Shown here piece by piece: positions 1-7,648 of a DNA stretch of 45,815 nt. The stretch is from Eubacteriales Family XIII. Incertae Sedis bacterium (lineage in GTDB: Bacteria; Bacillota; Clostridia; Peptostreptococcales; Anaerovoracaceae). Under the pieces are notes generated by a model. It had not been told where the DNA came from. It worked only from the letters and a program-made list of their open reading frames with translations, and did no database searches. How positions within the stretch are numbered: the stretch's first letter is position 1; every line of letters begins with the position of its first letter. The DNA is taken from NCBI GenBank assembly GCA_031261525.1, contig JAISJM010000126.1:1-45815 (forward strand), given 5' to 3'. Position numbers and translations under genes: made by a program.

Positions 1-564
1 GGAACAATCGTCAGTTACGACCTCAATTACAGAGCTTCTTTATGGAAGAGTATCGGCGGACAGGCGAAAGCACAGGAAGTCAACAAGGCGATTGCACCTT
101 ATATCGACGTCATGATTGGCAACGAAGAAGATTTTACGGCATGTCTCGGATTCGAGATTGCAGGCAACGATAGCAATTTGAAAGAACTGAATCTTGATGG
201 TTACAAGGACATGATTCGGCAAGCATCCGAAGCTTATCCAAATTTCAAAGTCATCGCATCTACACTCAGAACGGTGAAAACCGCAACCGTCAACGACTGG
301 TCTGCGATTGGCTGGATGGAAGGCAAAATTGCACACGGATTGGAATTCCCAGCGCTTGAAGTGTATGACAGAGTTGGCGGTGGCGACAGCTTCGCGTCAG
401 GTCTGATTTATGGTCTCATGACAAAGGGTGACATCAAGTCCGCATTGGATTATGGCGTCGCGCATGGTGCACTCGCGATGACAACACCTGGCGATACGAC
501 AATGGCAAATCTGAAAGAGGTTGAGGCACTCGCATCTGGTGGCGGCGCTCGTGTAAATCGATAG
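1..564 (+). CDS. PfkB-family sugar kinase, probably 2-keto-3-deoxygluconate kinase (5'-truncated by window edge)
   Basis: Frame 1 is open from the first base, so the gene starts outside the window; about 187 C-terminal residues are visible. Early in the fragment is DLNYRASLW, typical of the KDG kinase branch of PfkB (substrate/ATP lobe). Near the end is DRVGGGDSFASG, the second PfkB signature; its GGGD provides the anion hole and the catalytic Asp. Family knowledge: such enzymes phosphorylate KDG or related sugars with ATP in the cytoplasm, in hexuronate breakdown. Substrate assignment is inference from the DLNYR motif, and a fructokinase-like role is possible. A strong terminator follows about 40 nt after the stop, so this is the last gene of its transcript. 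Confidence 0.85.
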   Translation, partial: GTIVSYDLNYRASLWKSIGGQAKAQEVNKAIAPYIDVMIGNEEDFTACLGFEIAGNDSNLKELNLDGYKDMIRQASEAYPNFKVIASTLRTVKTATVNDWSAIGWMEGKIAHGLEFPALEVYDRVGGGDSFASGLIYGLMTKGDIKSALDYGVAHGALAMTTPGDTTMANLKEVEALASGGGARVNR

Positions 565-600
565 ACTTATACTTCATAAATCATCAATAAGACGAAATAA

Positions 601-653
601 AATAGGCAACAATTTAGTATGAGGGATCTCAGACTAAATTGTTGCCTATTTTT
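601..653 (+). terminator. Rho-independent terminator after the PfkB kinase
   Basis: Arms 601-618 and 633-650 are an uninterrupted 18-bp inverted repeat around a 14-nt loop, followed by a T run. This ends the sugar kinase transcript. Confidence 0.9.
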
Positions 654-751
654 GATATTTACGAATAGTAGGACTATAAATGAATCACGCCATCTAGCTT
701 TGCATATAGCGACGGCGCGCATATGATTGGACGAGTTATATATAGATCGGT

Positions 752-961
752 TTATACTTCATCGAGCCGATAAGTCACAAATGCAAATTTGCTACTATCT
801 GGGGACCACGAATTTACATTCATGGTTCCCTGCCCACCAAATGCTTTGAATAACGTATGTAGATTGCTACCATCTGAATTCATAAGTCGGACTTCAATAT
901 TTTGAAGTGGCGGATGATCGCCTGGTTGCACATCGTCTTTATAATAGGAGACAAAGACGAC
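752..961 (-). pseudogene. C-terminal remnant of a TolB-like beta-propeller protein
   Basis: Translating the minus strand from 961 to the stop at 752-754 gives 69 residues. They include RLMNSDGSNLHTLF, FGGQGTMNVNSWSPDSSKFAF and a final VTYRLDEV. The SWSPDSSKFAFVT pattern is the hallmark of a TolB/WD40-like blade, and GGQGTMNVNSWSPDS closely resembles the C-terminus of Firmicutes TolB-family proteins of about 290 residues. Immediately upstream the frame runs into TAA and there is no start codon or ribosome site, so only the last blade survives. I infer an old deletion that removed the 5' three quarters. Confidence 0.7.
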
Positions 962-1041
962 TTATCATGTGTAAATCATGAAGTCGAAAATATTCAAAAA
1001 AAATGGCATATTAGATGCTTTTTATTTTGCAGCTCGCATTT

Positions 1042-1158
1042 TTACGAAAAAATCATATATATGGCGCGAGATGTAGGATTTGTAACACAAATCAACTAAA
1101 AGGCGCAAAATATGTTACAAATCCTACATCTCGCGCTATATACTGTACTTTTTCGTAA
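1042..1158. repeat. Large imperfect inverted repeat (46-bp arms)
   Basis: Arms 1042-1087 and 1113-1158 match at about 40 of 46 positions around a 25-nt centre. The innermost 24 bp (starting GCGCGAGATGTAGGATTTGT) are identical. No T run follows on either strand, so it is not an ordinary terminator. It could be a MITE-like element, an IS remnant or a structured RNA. Confidence 0.75.
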
Positions 1159-1443
1159 TTTGCATTCAATAACAGATTACGAATACATCATGTAGCGAAG
1201 CAATCGTATGATTTATAGACATATCACAGTTACAGAAAATAAGCGTAGATTGGGATACTCAAACGAATGAGTTAGCAACTTACGCTTTAGCACCAACAAT
1301 TTAAACTGAGCCTCCTCACTTAACTAATAGGAAAACATATGAGCGCCTCATCCTAAAATGTTAATAACTTTTGACATTTGCTGATGTCGGACTGGAATAT
1401 TGCAAACCTACAATGTGATACGATGAATCACACCATTGGAAAA

Positions 1444-2847
1444 TTAGTGTGTAAATCCACGCACGCGATTGTCTGGATTCTTCTCGCTCAAGACGCGCGC
1501 TTTATCAAGCTCGTCGATTGCATTTCTGAAATCATCAGCGAATTCGTCTGCCATATTCATGCCGAAGTCGGCTCTGACGACATAGCGCTGAATGATGGTA
1601 TCCTGCAAATCGGCAGGTAGCGGATAGGCAGGAACCTGCCAACCTTTCATCTGGAGTCTGTCCGCTAAATCGTACAGTGTCCATTCGTGGGCATTGTCGT
1701 CTTTGAGTTTATAGCATACGATTGGCAAATGTTCACCATTGTTGTACATCTCGAACCTGCCTGTATCTTCAACAGTCTTTGCCAAAAATACCGCGACATC
1801 GTGTGTTCGTTGATGAATCTCCTTGTAGCCGTTATAGCCAAACCGCATGAAATTGTAGAACTGACCGATAATCTGACTTGCACTGCGCGAAAAATTGATT
1901 GCCATTGTTGGCATTTCCCCGCCCAGATAACTTACTTTAAAGATGAGTTCCTGCGGTAGATAGTCGCAATCGCGCCATAATACCCAGCCGATACCTGGAT
2001 ATACAAGACCGTATTTGTGACCGGATGTATTGATGGAGACGACATTGTCCAACCTGAAATCCCATTTTAAATCTGGCTCCATAAATGGTGTGTACAGTCC
2101 ACCTGATGCAGCATCCACATGAATTGGCACGGAAACTTTGGCAGTTTTGTTATATTCAGTAAGCTTTGCATCGAGTGCTTCGATGTCATCATAGCACCCT
2201 GTGTACGTGATTCCGAGGATTCCAACCACGCCGATTGTGTATTCGTCGATGTAATCTGTGACATTTGCAACATCGATGCTCATATTGTCTCTCGTCATTG
2301 GCACGAGTCTCATGTCAACATCCCAGTATACGCAGAATTTTTCCCAGCAAACTTGATATCCAGAAGATATTACTAGATTTGGGCGTCTGGAAATGACGTC
2401 AATGCCAGCCTTTTCCGCTCTCGTGCGCCATCTGAATTTCATCGCCATGCCGCCGAGCATACAGGCTTCCGAGCTGCCTACGGTCGACGTGCCCATATAG
2501 TTTTCTTGTTCTGGTGCATGCCAAAGATCCGCAATCATGTTGACGCATCGATTTTCAAGCTCTGCGGTACGTGGATATTCACTCTTATCGATGGCATTTT
2601 TTTCAAGTGTCTCACCGAGCAGTTTTGTCGCTTCTGGTTCCATATAAGTCTGACAAAAGGTCGCTAAATTTTGGCGCGCCACACCCTCGTCAAGCAGCTC
2701 ATCTTTGACCAATTGATACGCTATTCTAGGCTCGATTGGATCTGGATTGAGCTTGTATTTTGGAATATCGCGATCCGATGATGGCGATCCAAAAATGGGA
2801 CGCGCGTAGAGTGATGTCTTTGATTGATCATTTTTACCGTATAGCAT
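1444..2847 (-). CDS. gadB: Glutamate decarboxylase
   Basis: This PLP enzyme of 467 residues (E. coli GadB has 466) converts glutamate to GABA and CO2, consuming a cytoplasmic proton. Visible motifs are PIHVDAASGG with the PLP-pyridine Asp near 245 and NTSGHKYGLVYPG with the Schiff-base Lys near 278. The C-terminus RVRGFTH ends in a His, like the pH-sensing tail of enterobacterial GAD. The ATG at 2847 has a GAGGAAG ribosome site. It lies 39 nt downstream of the antiporter gene in the same direction, forming a gadC-gadB acid-resistance operon. In gut anaerobes this system also exports GABA. Confidence 0.96.
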   Translation of the reverse strand: MLYGKNDQSKTSLYARPIFGSPSSDRDIPKYKLNPDPIEPRIAYQLVKDELLDEGVARQNLATFCQTYMEPEATKLLGETLEKNAIDKSEYPRTAELENRCVNMIADLWHAPEQENYMGTSTVGSSEACMLGGMAMKFRWRTRAEKAGIDVISRRPNLVISSGYQVCWEKFCVYWDVDMRLVPMTRDNMSIDVANVTDYIDEYTIGVVGILGITYTGCYDDIEALDAKLTEYNKTAKVSVPIHVDAASGGLYTPFMEPDLKWDFRLDNVVSINTSGHKYGLVYPGIGWVLWRDCDYLPQELIFKVSYLGGEMPTMAINFSRSASQIIGQFYNFMRFGYNGYKEIHQRTHDVAVFLAKTVEDTGRFEMYNNGEHLPIVCYKLKDDNAHEWTLYDLADRLQMKGWQVPAYPLPADLQDTIIQRYVVRADFGMNMADEFADDFRNAIDELDKARVLSEKNPDNRVRGFTH

Positions 2848-2886
2848 ATGTTTCTTCCTCCTTCGTATTTGATAGAATATCGATGG

Positions 2887-4389
2887 TTATTTTTCAGTAT
2901 GCTTAATCCTGTGCTCCCCTCTCGCAAACAGATACGTAAATCGGTTCTGTTCGTGATGTTTCAGATGGTCATGCTTGTAATTTGGATCCGAATGTTTCTT
3001 GCCATACACTTCGTAGATGACAAACGGGCATGCGAGCGTCACGATGAAGCTGATTGCTAGAATTGTTAGGTACGCGCCATCTTGCCCTTTTGTAATATCT
3101 GATGGTGGGAAGAAACTGATAAATAATGCAAATAATGATACAACGAGACCTGCAATTGCGAAAACGTATTTGCCAGCTTTACCAAATGGCACGTGATAGG
3201 TTCGTTTGATATCGCTCTTTCCCGCGAGTCTCAGATATGCAATGAAGAGTAGCACATATCCCGCAAGATAGATGACGACGGTCAGTGAAATTGCGATGAG
3301 GAAAGACAGATTGTTACCACCGCCACCAAAGGTCAAGACTGCCGCCCAAATTGTGACAACCACACCTTGTGCCATAACTAATTGCACAGGCACGTCATGC
3401 TTGTTTGTCTTGGCAAATGCCGGCGGAAGTAGCCCTTTCTGAGCGGTAGCAAAGATGCCACGTGACGGTCCGACAACCCAACTTGAAACTTCCCCTATGA
3501 CGCCAAGTGCGAGCATGAGCGCGACAATCTTGACGACCACACCGAGCCCCTTATCAAAATGCAGAATCAATTCTTGGAACGTCTGCACAACACCGCTTGA
3601 TAAACTCAAGTCTTTTGCAGGTATAACGGACGCAACCGTAAGTCCACCAATCGTATTCAGCACAATTGCAAGAATTACGAGCATAATCATCGAAAGTGGA
3701 TAGTTCTTCTTGGGATTATCCAGTTCATTGATATGCGATGCACTCGCTTCAACACCCATAAATGCGAGGATAAAGGATACAAAAATGACTAAAGTGTTAA
3801 TCTTTGAAAAATCTGGAATAAAAGAATGTATGGAGAAATCAATTTCCAGTTTGTTCCCGCCCGCAATGTACGCAATACCGAGCACAAACAAGATAATTGC
3901 GGGAGCGACAATTCCAACGATGAAACCAACCTTTGCAAGAATCGCTGTGAACCCTGTCCCCCTGAGCTGACTCAGTGTGATAACCCAAAATACAATCAAG
4001 ACGCCAACAAACTTAATCCAAGGAGTAGAATCCAGTGCAGGATAGTCAATGACATATGAAAATGCCCCCAAGATGAAATAAATCATCGTGACAAATCCAA
4101 CTGTAATCTGGAACCACTGGAAAAATATCGCAGCAAATCCAAATCGTTCTCCGAGCATACCCGATACCCACGAGAAGATACCGCCCTCTTGCCAGCCGTC
4201 CACGGTTGCCATTTCCGCACTACACAGCGCCGCAGGCAAGAACCAAAGGAAACCACCGAGCAACAAATAGAATACCAAATTGAGCCCACTCGTCGCAAAC
4301 GTCGGATACTCATACACGGTCATAACCATGCTCGACGTCATTGCAAAGAAACCAAACAACGTCAACGTCGTCTTTGTCTGTTTTGCCAT
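2887..4389 (-). CDS. gadC: Glutamate:GABA antiporter (APC superfamily)
   Basis: This is an integral membrane protein of 500 residues with about 12 hydrophobic segments. The N-terminal region MTSSMVMTVYEYPTFATSG followed by WFLPAALCSAEMATVDGWQ and EGGIFSWVS matches the GadC branch of amino-acid antiporters. The tail after the last membrane segment (KKHSDPNYKHDHLKHHEQN...) carries many His residues. In E. coli GadC the cytoplasmic C-plug closes the pore at neutral pH, so a His-rich plug suggests acid gating here (inference). The start at 4389 has an ideal GGAGGTG site. It is the first gene of the operon with gadB, and its promoter overlaps a palindrome. Confidence 0.94.
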   Translation of the reverse strand: MAKQTKTTLTLFGFFAMTSSMVMTVYEYPTFATSGLNLVFYLLLGGFLWFLPAALCSAEMATVDGWQEGGIFSWVSGMLGERFGFAAIFFQWFQITVGFVTMIYFILGAFSYVIDYPALDSTPWIKFVGVLIVFWVITLSQLRGTGFTAILAKVGFIVGIVAPAIILFVLGIAYIAGGNKLEIDFSIHSFIPDFSKINTLVIFVSFILAFMGVEASASHINELDNPKKNYPLSMIMLVILAIVLNTIGGLTVASVIPAKDLSLSSGVVQTFQELILHFDKGLGVVVKIVALMLALGVIGEVSSWVVGPSRGIFATAQKGLLPPAFAKTNKHDVPVQLVMAQGVVVTIWAAVLTFGGGGNNLSFLIAISLTVVIYLAGYVLLFIAYLRLAGKSDIKRTYHVPFGKAGKYVFAIAGLVVSLFALFISFFPPSDITKGQDGAYLTILAISFIVTLACPFVIYEVYGKKHSDPNYKHDHLKHHEQNRFTYLFARGEHRIKHTEK

Positions 4390-4460
4390 ATTTCACCTCC
4401 ATATATCAATTCATCATTTCATAAATCAACGTGTTTTTTCAACTATAACTTATCACTCTT

Positions 4461-4490
4461 TGTATACCCACGGTATACGCATACATGCAA
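4461..4490 (-). promoter_or_regulatory. Predicted gadCB promoter with overlapping palindrome
   Basis: On the minus strand TTGCAT (4485-4490) and TATACA (4461-4466) are 18 nt apart. The interval 4462-4478 reads GTATACC-CAC-GGTATAC, a perfect 7+3+7 palindrome covering the -10 box, as expected for a repressor operator. The right half CACGGTATAC recurs at 4602-4611 on the divergent promoter. Confidence 0.6.
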
Positions 4491-4583
4491 TTTATTAGAA
4501 TGTTAACGGAATTTACATCAAATAGTAGTATATATGAAATATTTGGACATTAAATTTCTATGGCATCCATTTAATCGCTTCAT

Positions 4584-4612
4584 TTGAAAATATTCCCCAT
4601 ACACGGTATACT
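4584..4612 (+). promoter_or_regulatory. Predicted promoter of the polysaccharide deacetylase gene
   Basis: TTGAAA (4584-4589) and TATACT (4607-4612) are separated by exactly 17 nt, close to the vegetative sigma consensus. The -10 region carries CACGGTATAC, identical over 10 nt to the right half of the gad palindrome. The ribosome site GGAGG follows at about 4629. Confidence 0.7.
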
Positions 4613-4637
4613 ATTAAGTATATGAAATGGAGGATAT

Positions 4638-6188
4638 ATGAATATAATCACAAGCCCTGAAGATTCTAAAAACGACTCAAATATCAATAATTCTGAAAAA
4701 AAAGATTCTGAGCCAATCATCAATAATACCGATCACAACAATAAAATAAATAAAAGGAAAATGAAACGACATCGAAAGGCGATTCGCCGAAGAAATCAGT
4801 CGCTCGTTGTCCGAATACTCTATGGTATCTTACGCGTATTGCTCATTATCATCATGGTCGTTATCCTTGAGACAATGCTTCTTGGTGTACTCGATCACGA
4901 AGGACTTGTTACGGTGCATCTCAACAAAATTTCCGTCTTCAATGAACGTGAGATTTCGACGGTGCAAGATTTGGTGCATTATGTTCGAAATGGATTTAAA
5001 AACGATCAGCCAGAGAGGACGACGGCAACGAAAACGGAGGAAGAAGAAGCACCTGTTGAAGATAATATCAACACAATCACATTTGATGCTGGTGGTGGTT
5101 CTATAGAATCCTCATCCGGATTATATGAAGTTGTTGGCGACAAGCTTGACCTCGAAATCGGAAGTCAAATTCGGAATTTGCCGATTGCCCACCGAGATAA
5201 TCTATGCTTTATCGGATGGTATGAGATGCCACAATCAGAGGAAGACATTGCAAATGCTAGCAATGATGGAACTTCTGGAGATTATGAAGATTCAGAAGTT
5301 CAAGCCGTAGATCTCGAAGCAGGACGCATTTTGAGTATCGATGATGGATATCCGCTTAATGACGACAAGACACTATATGCACACTACAAACCAGCGATGG
5401 ATGTGACAACGAAGCCAGCAATATCGCTATATAACCGTAGAATCGACAAAACGGCAAGCCCACTCCCAATTCTCATGTATCATCAGTTCTACGATAAGAG
5501 CATTGGCGAAAAATCTGTTGATTCAAACTGTTTAAGCGTTGCTTTGTTTGAAGATCATATACGATACCTAAAAGAAAATGGCTACTATTATCCAACATGG
5601 AAAGAAGTCTACGCTTATGACCAAGGTCAGATGAGTCTTCCTGTCAAAAGCATTGTTATCACAGATGATGACGCAGGAGAGAGCTTTTTCAGACTTGCAT
5701 ATCCCGTACTAGAGAGATACAATGTGCCAGCAACAAGCTTTGTCATTGGGGAAGCAATCATGGATCCAAATCATCCAAATCATGACTTATCACCATTTTC
5801 TCGTAATATCTTAACTTATGAAAGTCATTCGTATGGTATGCACAAAGGTGGCGTTGGCGGTAAAGGAATGATTCTTTCCGCAACAGATGAATTTATTGCC
5901 AACGATGTAGCAAGCATGAATGCAATTATTGGAAGCAATTATGCTTTCTGCTATCCGTTTGGACATTATGATGAGGACTCTGAATTGCTACTCAGAAATC
6001 TAGGAGTACAACTTGGTGTGACGGTTGATTATGGCAAAGTCCTGCCTGGCTATGACCCGATGGCATTGCCAAGAGTTCGTATTAATGAAGGCGACCAAGT
6101 TGGGACATTTGCGAGTGAGATTGGTGGACCAGCGCCAAATCTTACAAATGATGCAACTACTGAAGAAGATACTGACTCCGATTATTAG
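4638..6188 (+). CDS. Membrane-anchored polysaccharide deacetylase with a Listeria-Bacteroides type repeat
   Basis: The 516 residues comprise a polar, Asn/Lys-rich cytoplasmic head (1-55), one membrane helix (about 57-84), a Glu-rich linker, an InlB-type beta-grasp repeat (about 146-195, NTITFDAGGGSIE to FIGWYE) and a NodB homology domain from about 275. In the NodB domain PILMYHQF is followed by VITDDDAG, where the family has TFDDG; both metal/catalytic Asp (344, 345) are kept but F becomes D and G becomes A. SHSYGMH (H397, H402) supplies the metal His pair, and FCYPFGHYD and ALPRVRI match later motifs. It probably deacetylates peptidoglycan or an exopolysaccharide outside the membrane. The substrate is unknown, and the altered first motif leaves activity uncertain. 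Confidence 0.85.
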   Translation: MNIITSPEDSKNDSNINNSEKKDSEPIINNTDHNNKINKRKMKRHRKAIRRRNQSLVVRILYGILRVLLIIIMVVILETMLLGVLDHEGLVTVHLNKISVFNEREISTVQDLVHYVRNGFKNDQPERTTATKTEEEEAPVEDNINTITFDAGGGSIESSSGLYEVVGDKLDLEIGSQIRNLPIAHRDNLCFIGWYEMPQSEEDIANASNDGTSGDYEDSEVQAVDLEAGRILSIDDGYPLNDDKTLYAHYKPAMDVTTKPAISLYNRRIDKTASPLPILMYHQFYDKSIGEKSVDSNCLSVALFEDHIRYLKENGYYYPTWKEVYAYDQGQMSLPVKSIVITDDDAGESFFRLAYPVLERYNVPATSFVIGEAIMDPNHPNHDLSPFSRNILTYESHSYGMHKGGVGGKGMILSATDEFIANDVASMNAIIGSNYAFCYPFGHYDEDSELLLRNLGVQLGVTVDYGKVLPGYDPMALPRVRINEGDQVGTFASEIGGPAPNLTNDATTEEDTDSDY

Positions 6189-6225
6189 CAACAAAGCTTT
6201 GAAACTTTTGGAATTTTAAATATAC

Positions 6226-6716
6226 GGCATCAATGCGCCAATGAGTGTCGCCTTAATCGGCGCATTGATGTTTGGTAATCTGATTCGTGTGTGCGGCGTG
6301 CTTGAACGGTTATCTCTGTCTGCACAAAAGGAGCTTGCCAATCTCGTAACGATACTCCTTGGTATCACAATTGGCTCCACCATGACTGCAGAGGCATTTC
6401 TCGATATTCGTACATTAATGATTCTTGGCATGGGTCTCGTTGCATTTATCTTCGATACCGCGGGAGGCGTTCTCTTTGCAAAACTCATTGACTTGTTCCT
6501 ACCTAAGAACCGAAAAGTCAATCCGATGATTGGCGCTGCTGGCATTTCCGCTTTCCGATGTCTGGAAGAGTTGTCCAGAAAATGGCAACAAAGGATGATC
6601 CGACAAACTTTATCCTTATGCAAGCGATGAGCGCAAATGTCTCAGGTCAACTTGGTTCCGTAGTTGCTGGAAGCATGGTCTTGGCGCTCGTACCAGTCAT
6701 CATGGCAAGGAGTTAG
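6226..6716 (+). pseudogene. oadB: Truncated, frameshifted beta subunit of a Na+-translocating decarboxylase (oadB/gcdB type)
   Basis: The first part (6226 to about 6555) reads APMSVALIGALMFGNLIR, then LANLVTILLGITIGSTMTAE and PMIGAAGISAF, all from the C-terminal half of OadB/GcdB/MmdB. The family continues ISAFPM, but here one base is missing in the CC run near 6555-6557. The match resumes in another frame as MSGRVVQKMATKDDPTNF, MSANVSGQLGSVVAG and VPVIMARS, ending with TAG at 6714-6716. The N-terminal ~200 residues are also absent and a TAA stands just upstream. Intact proteins (about 370-430 residues) use Na+ translocation to couple oxaloacetate, glutaryl-CoA or methylmalonyl-CoA decarboxylation. 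Truncation plus frameshift argues for a dead gene rather than a read error alone. Confidence 0.85.
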
Positions 6717-6748
6717 AATACGTTCGTAAATTCGAAAGGAGAAATATC

Positions 6749-6874
6749 ATGTCAACAATTGCGAAAGGACTATTGGTATCAGGGCTCGGATTGGCAGGTG
6801 TCTTTGCGGTGCTAATCGTATTTTTTGTATTAACAAGTGTCTTATTGAAGGCATTTAAACCAAAGGAGAAGTAA
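6749..6874 (+). CDS. Small OadG-like gamma/delta subunit of a Na+-pump decarboxylase
   Basis: A 41-residue peptide: short head MSTIAKGL, one hydrophobic helix (about 8-33) and a basic end KAFKPKEK. AAAGGAGAA lies 6-7 nt before the ATG. Small single-helix gamma subunits (OadG, MmdD-like) with a VSGLG...VFFVL pattern usually neighbour oadB and anchor the complex. Position right after the oadB remnant supports the call. With the beta subunit broken it may be a leftover, or the ribosome site may mainly serve translation into the TerC gene 5 nt downstream. The sequence is too short for a firm family assignment. Confidence 0.55.
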   Translation: MSTIAKGLLVSGLGLAGVFAVLIVFFVLTSVLLKAFKPKEK

Positions 6875-6879
6875 TATAA

Positions 6880-7593
6880 ATGGAAATTATGGGATTGAGC
6901 TTAGCGGCGTTTTTCACGCAGCTGTTCAGCATTGTACTCATGGATTTGGTTCTTGGGGGAGACAATGCAATCGTCATCGGGTTGGCATGCCGCAACCTAA
7001 ATAAAAATGTGCGTATGAAAGGCGTCGTACTTGGAACGGTAGGCGCTGTCGTCATTCGTGTCATCGCAACGATACTCGTCGTCTGGCTTCTAAAAATCAA
7101 ATTTCTTATGGCCATTGGTGGATTGCTATTGATCTATATTGGTACGAAATTAATGATACAAGAGGAAGAAGGCACTGAAGTCGAAGCGTCCAATTCGCTT
7201 ATCAGAGCAATCGTCACCGTCATTATCGCAGATGCAACAATGGGCATTGACAACGTACTGGGTGTTGCAGGTGCGGCGCATGGTCATTTTGGTATGGTCG
7301 TCATCGGTCTATGTATCAGTATTCCAGTCATGGTACTCGGAAGCACGCTCATCATGAAACTTATGGATCGATTTCCGATCATCATCTATATCGGTGGCGT
7401 CATCATCTTGTATACAGCAGGCGGTATGATTACCGATGATAAATCACTCGAGTCCTTTTTCAGTGAACATCTTTTCCTCCGCTGGACGTTGATTGGTCTT
7501 ATCACCATCGGTGGACTCTTCTTTGGAATTCTACTCAAGAAGAAAAGACAGCGACATGAAAAAGAAGATGAAGTTGAGATTATTGAGGAATAA
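6880..7593 (+). CDS. TerC/YkoY-family integral membrane protein (probable Mn2+ exporter)
   Basis: The 237 residues form about seven membrane helices. Two related halves carry the paired acidic motifs MDLVLGGDNAIVIGLA (near residue 20) and ADATMGIDNVLGVAG (near 115), the expected metal-binding Asp-Asn pairs of TerC proteins. Bacillus members (YceF, YkoY) export Mn2+ and help metallate secreted enzymes; that role is inferred here. A charged Lys/Glu tail ends the protein. It starts 5 nt after the small OadG-like gene, so they are co-transcribed. No yybP-ykoY manganese riboswitch is visible in the short upstream sequence. A terminator follows directly. Confidence 0.88.
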   Translation: MEIMGLSLAAFFTQLFSIVLMDLVLGGDNAIVIGLACRNLNKNVRMKGVVLGTVGAVVIRVIATILVVWLLKIKFLMAIGGLLLIYIGTKLMIQEEEGTEVEASNSLIRAIVTVIIADATMGIDNVLGVAGAAHGHFGMVVIGLCISIPVMVLGSTLIMKLMDRFPIIIYIGGVIILYTAGGMITDDKSLESFFSEHLFLRWTLIGLITIGGLFFGILLKKKRQRHEKEDEVEIIEE

Positions 7594-7641
7594 AAAAAGG
7601 ATTTGGTTCTCGTATTTTGTGAAGAGCCAAATCCTTTTTTT
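7593..7641. terminator. Bidirectional terminator between terC-like gene and galK
   Basis: Arms GGATTTGGTTCT (about 7599-7610) and AGAGCCAAATCC (about 7623-7634) pair with one G-T. An A run precedes and a T run follows, so it can stop the convergent transcripts of both neighbours. Confidence 0.9.
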
Positions 7642-7648
7642 AGTGTTA

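Larger units (their letters stand above)
565..1443. other. Gene-free region between the sugar kinase and gadB
   Basis: About 880 nt without an intact gene. It holds the kinase terminator (601-653), a decayed TolB-like reading frame (752-961, minus), a large imperfect inverted repeat (1042-1158), a weak hairpin around 1244-1288 (AAGCGTA/TACGCTT) and a short palindrome TGTGAT-N7-ATCACA at about 1417-1435 just past the gadB stop. The short open frames here lack ribosome sites and recognisable domains. The mixture of gene debris and repeats suggests a site of past insertion and deletion. Confidence 0.7.

Noticed and set aside
902-1099. Open frame of 65 codons on the plus strand over the inverted repeat
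   Set aside because: No ribosome site, composition unlike the neighbouring genes, and it runs through the left arm of the inverted repeat and antisense to the TolB-like remnant.
6555-6557. Programmed frameshift in the oadB-like gene
   Set aside because: No slippery heptamer or downstream pseudoknot is apparent, and the gene also lacks its N-terminal half, so decay (or a base-calling error) is more likely.
6720-6879. yybP-ykoY manganese riboswitch before the TerC-like gene
   Set aside because: The space is filled by the small OadG-like gene and shows no suitable stem structure.
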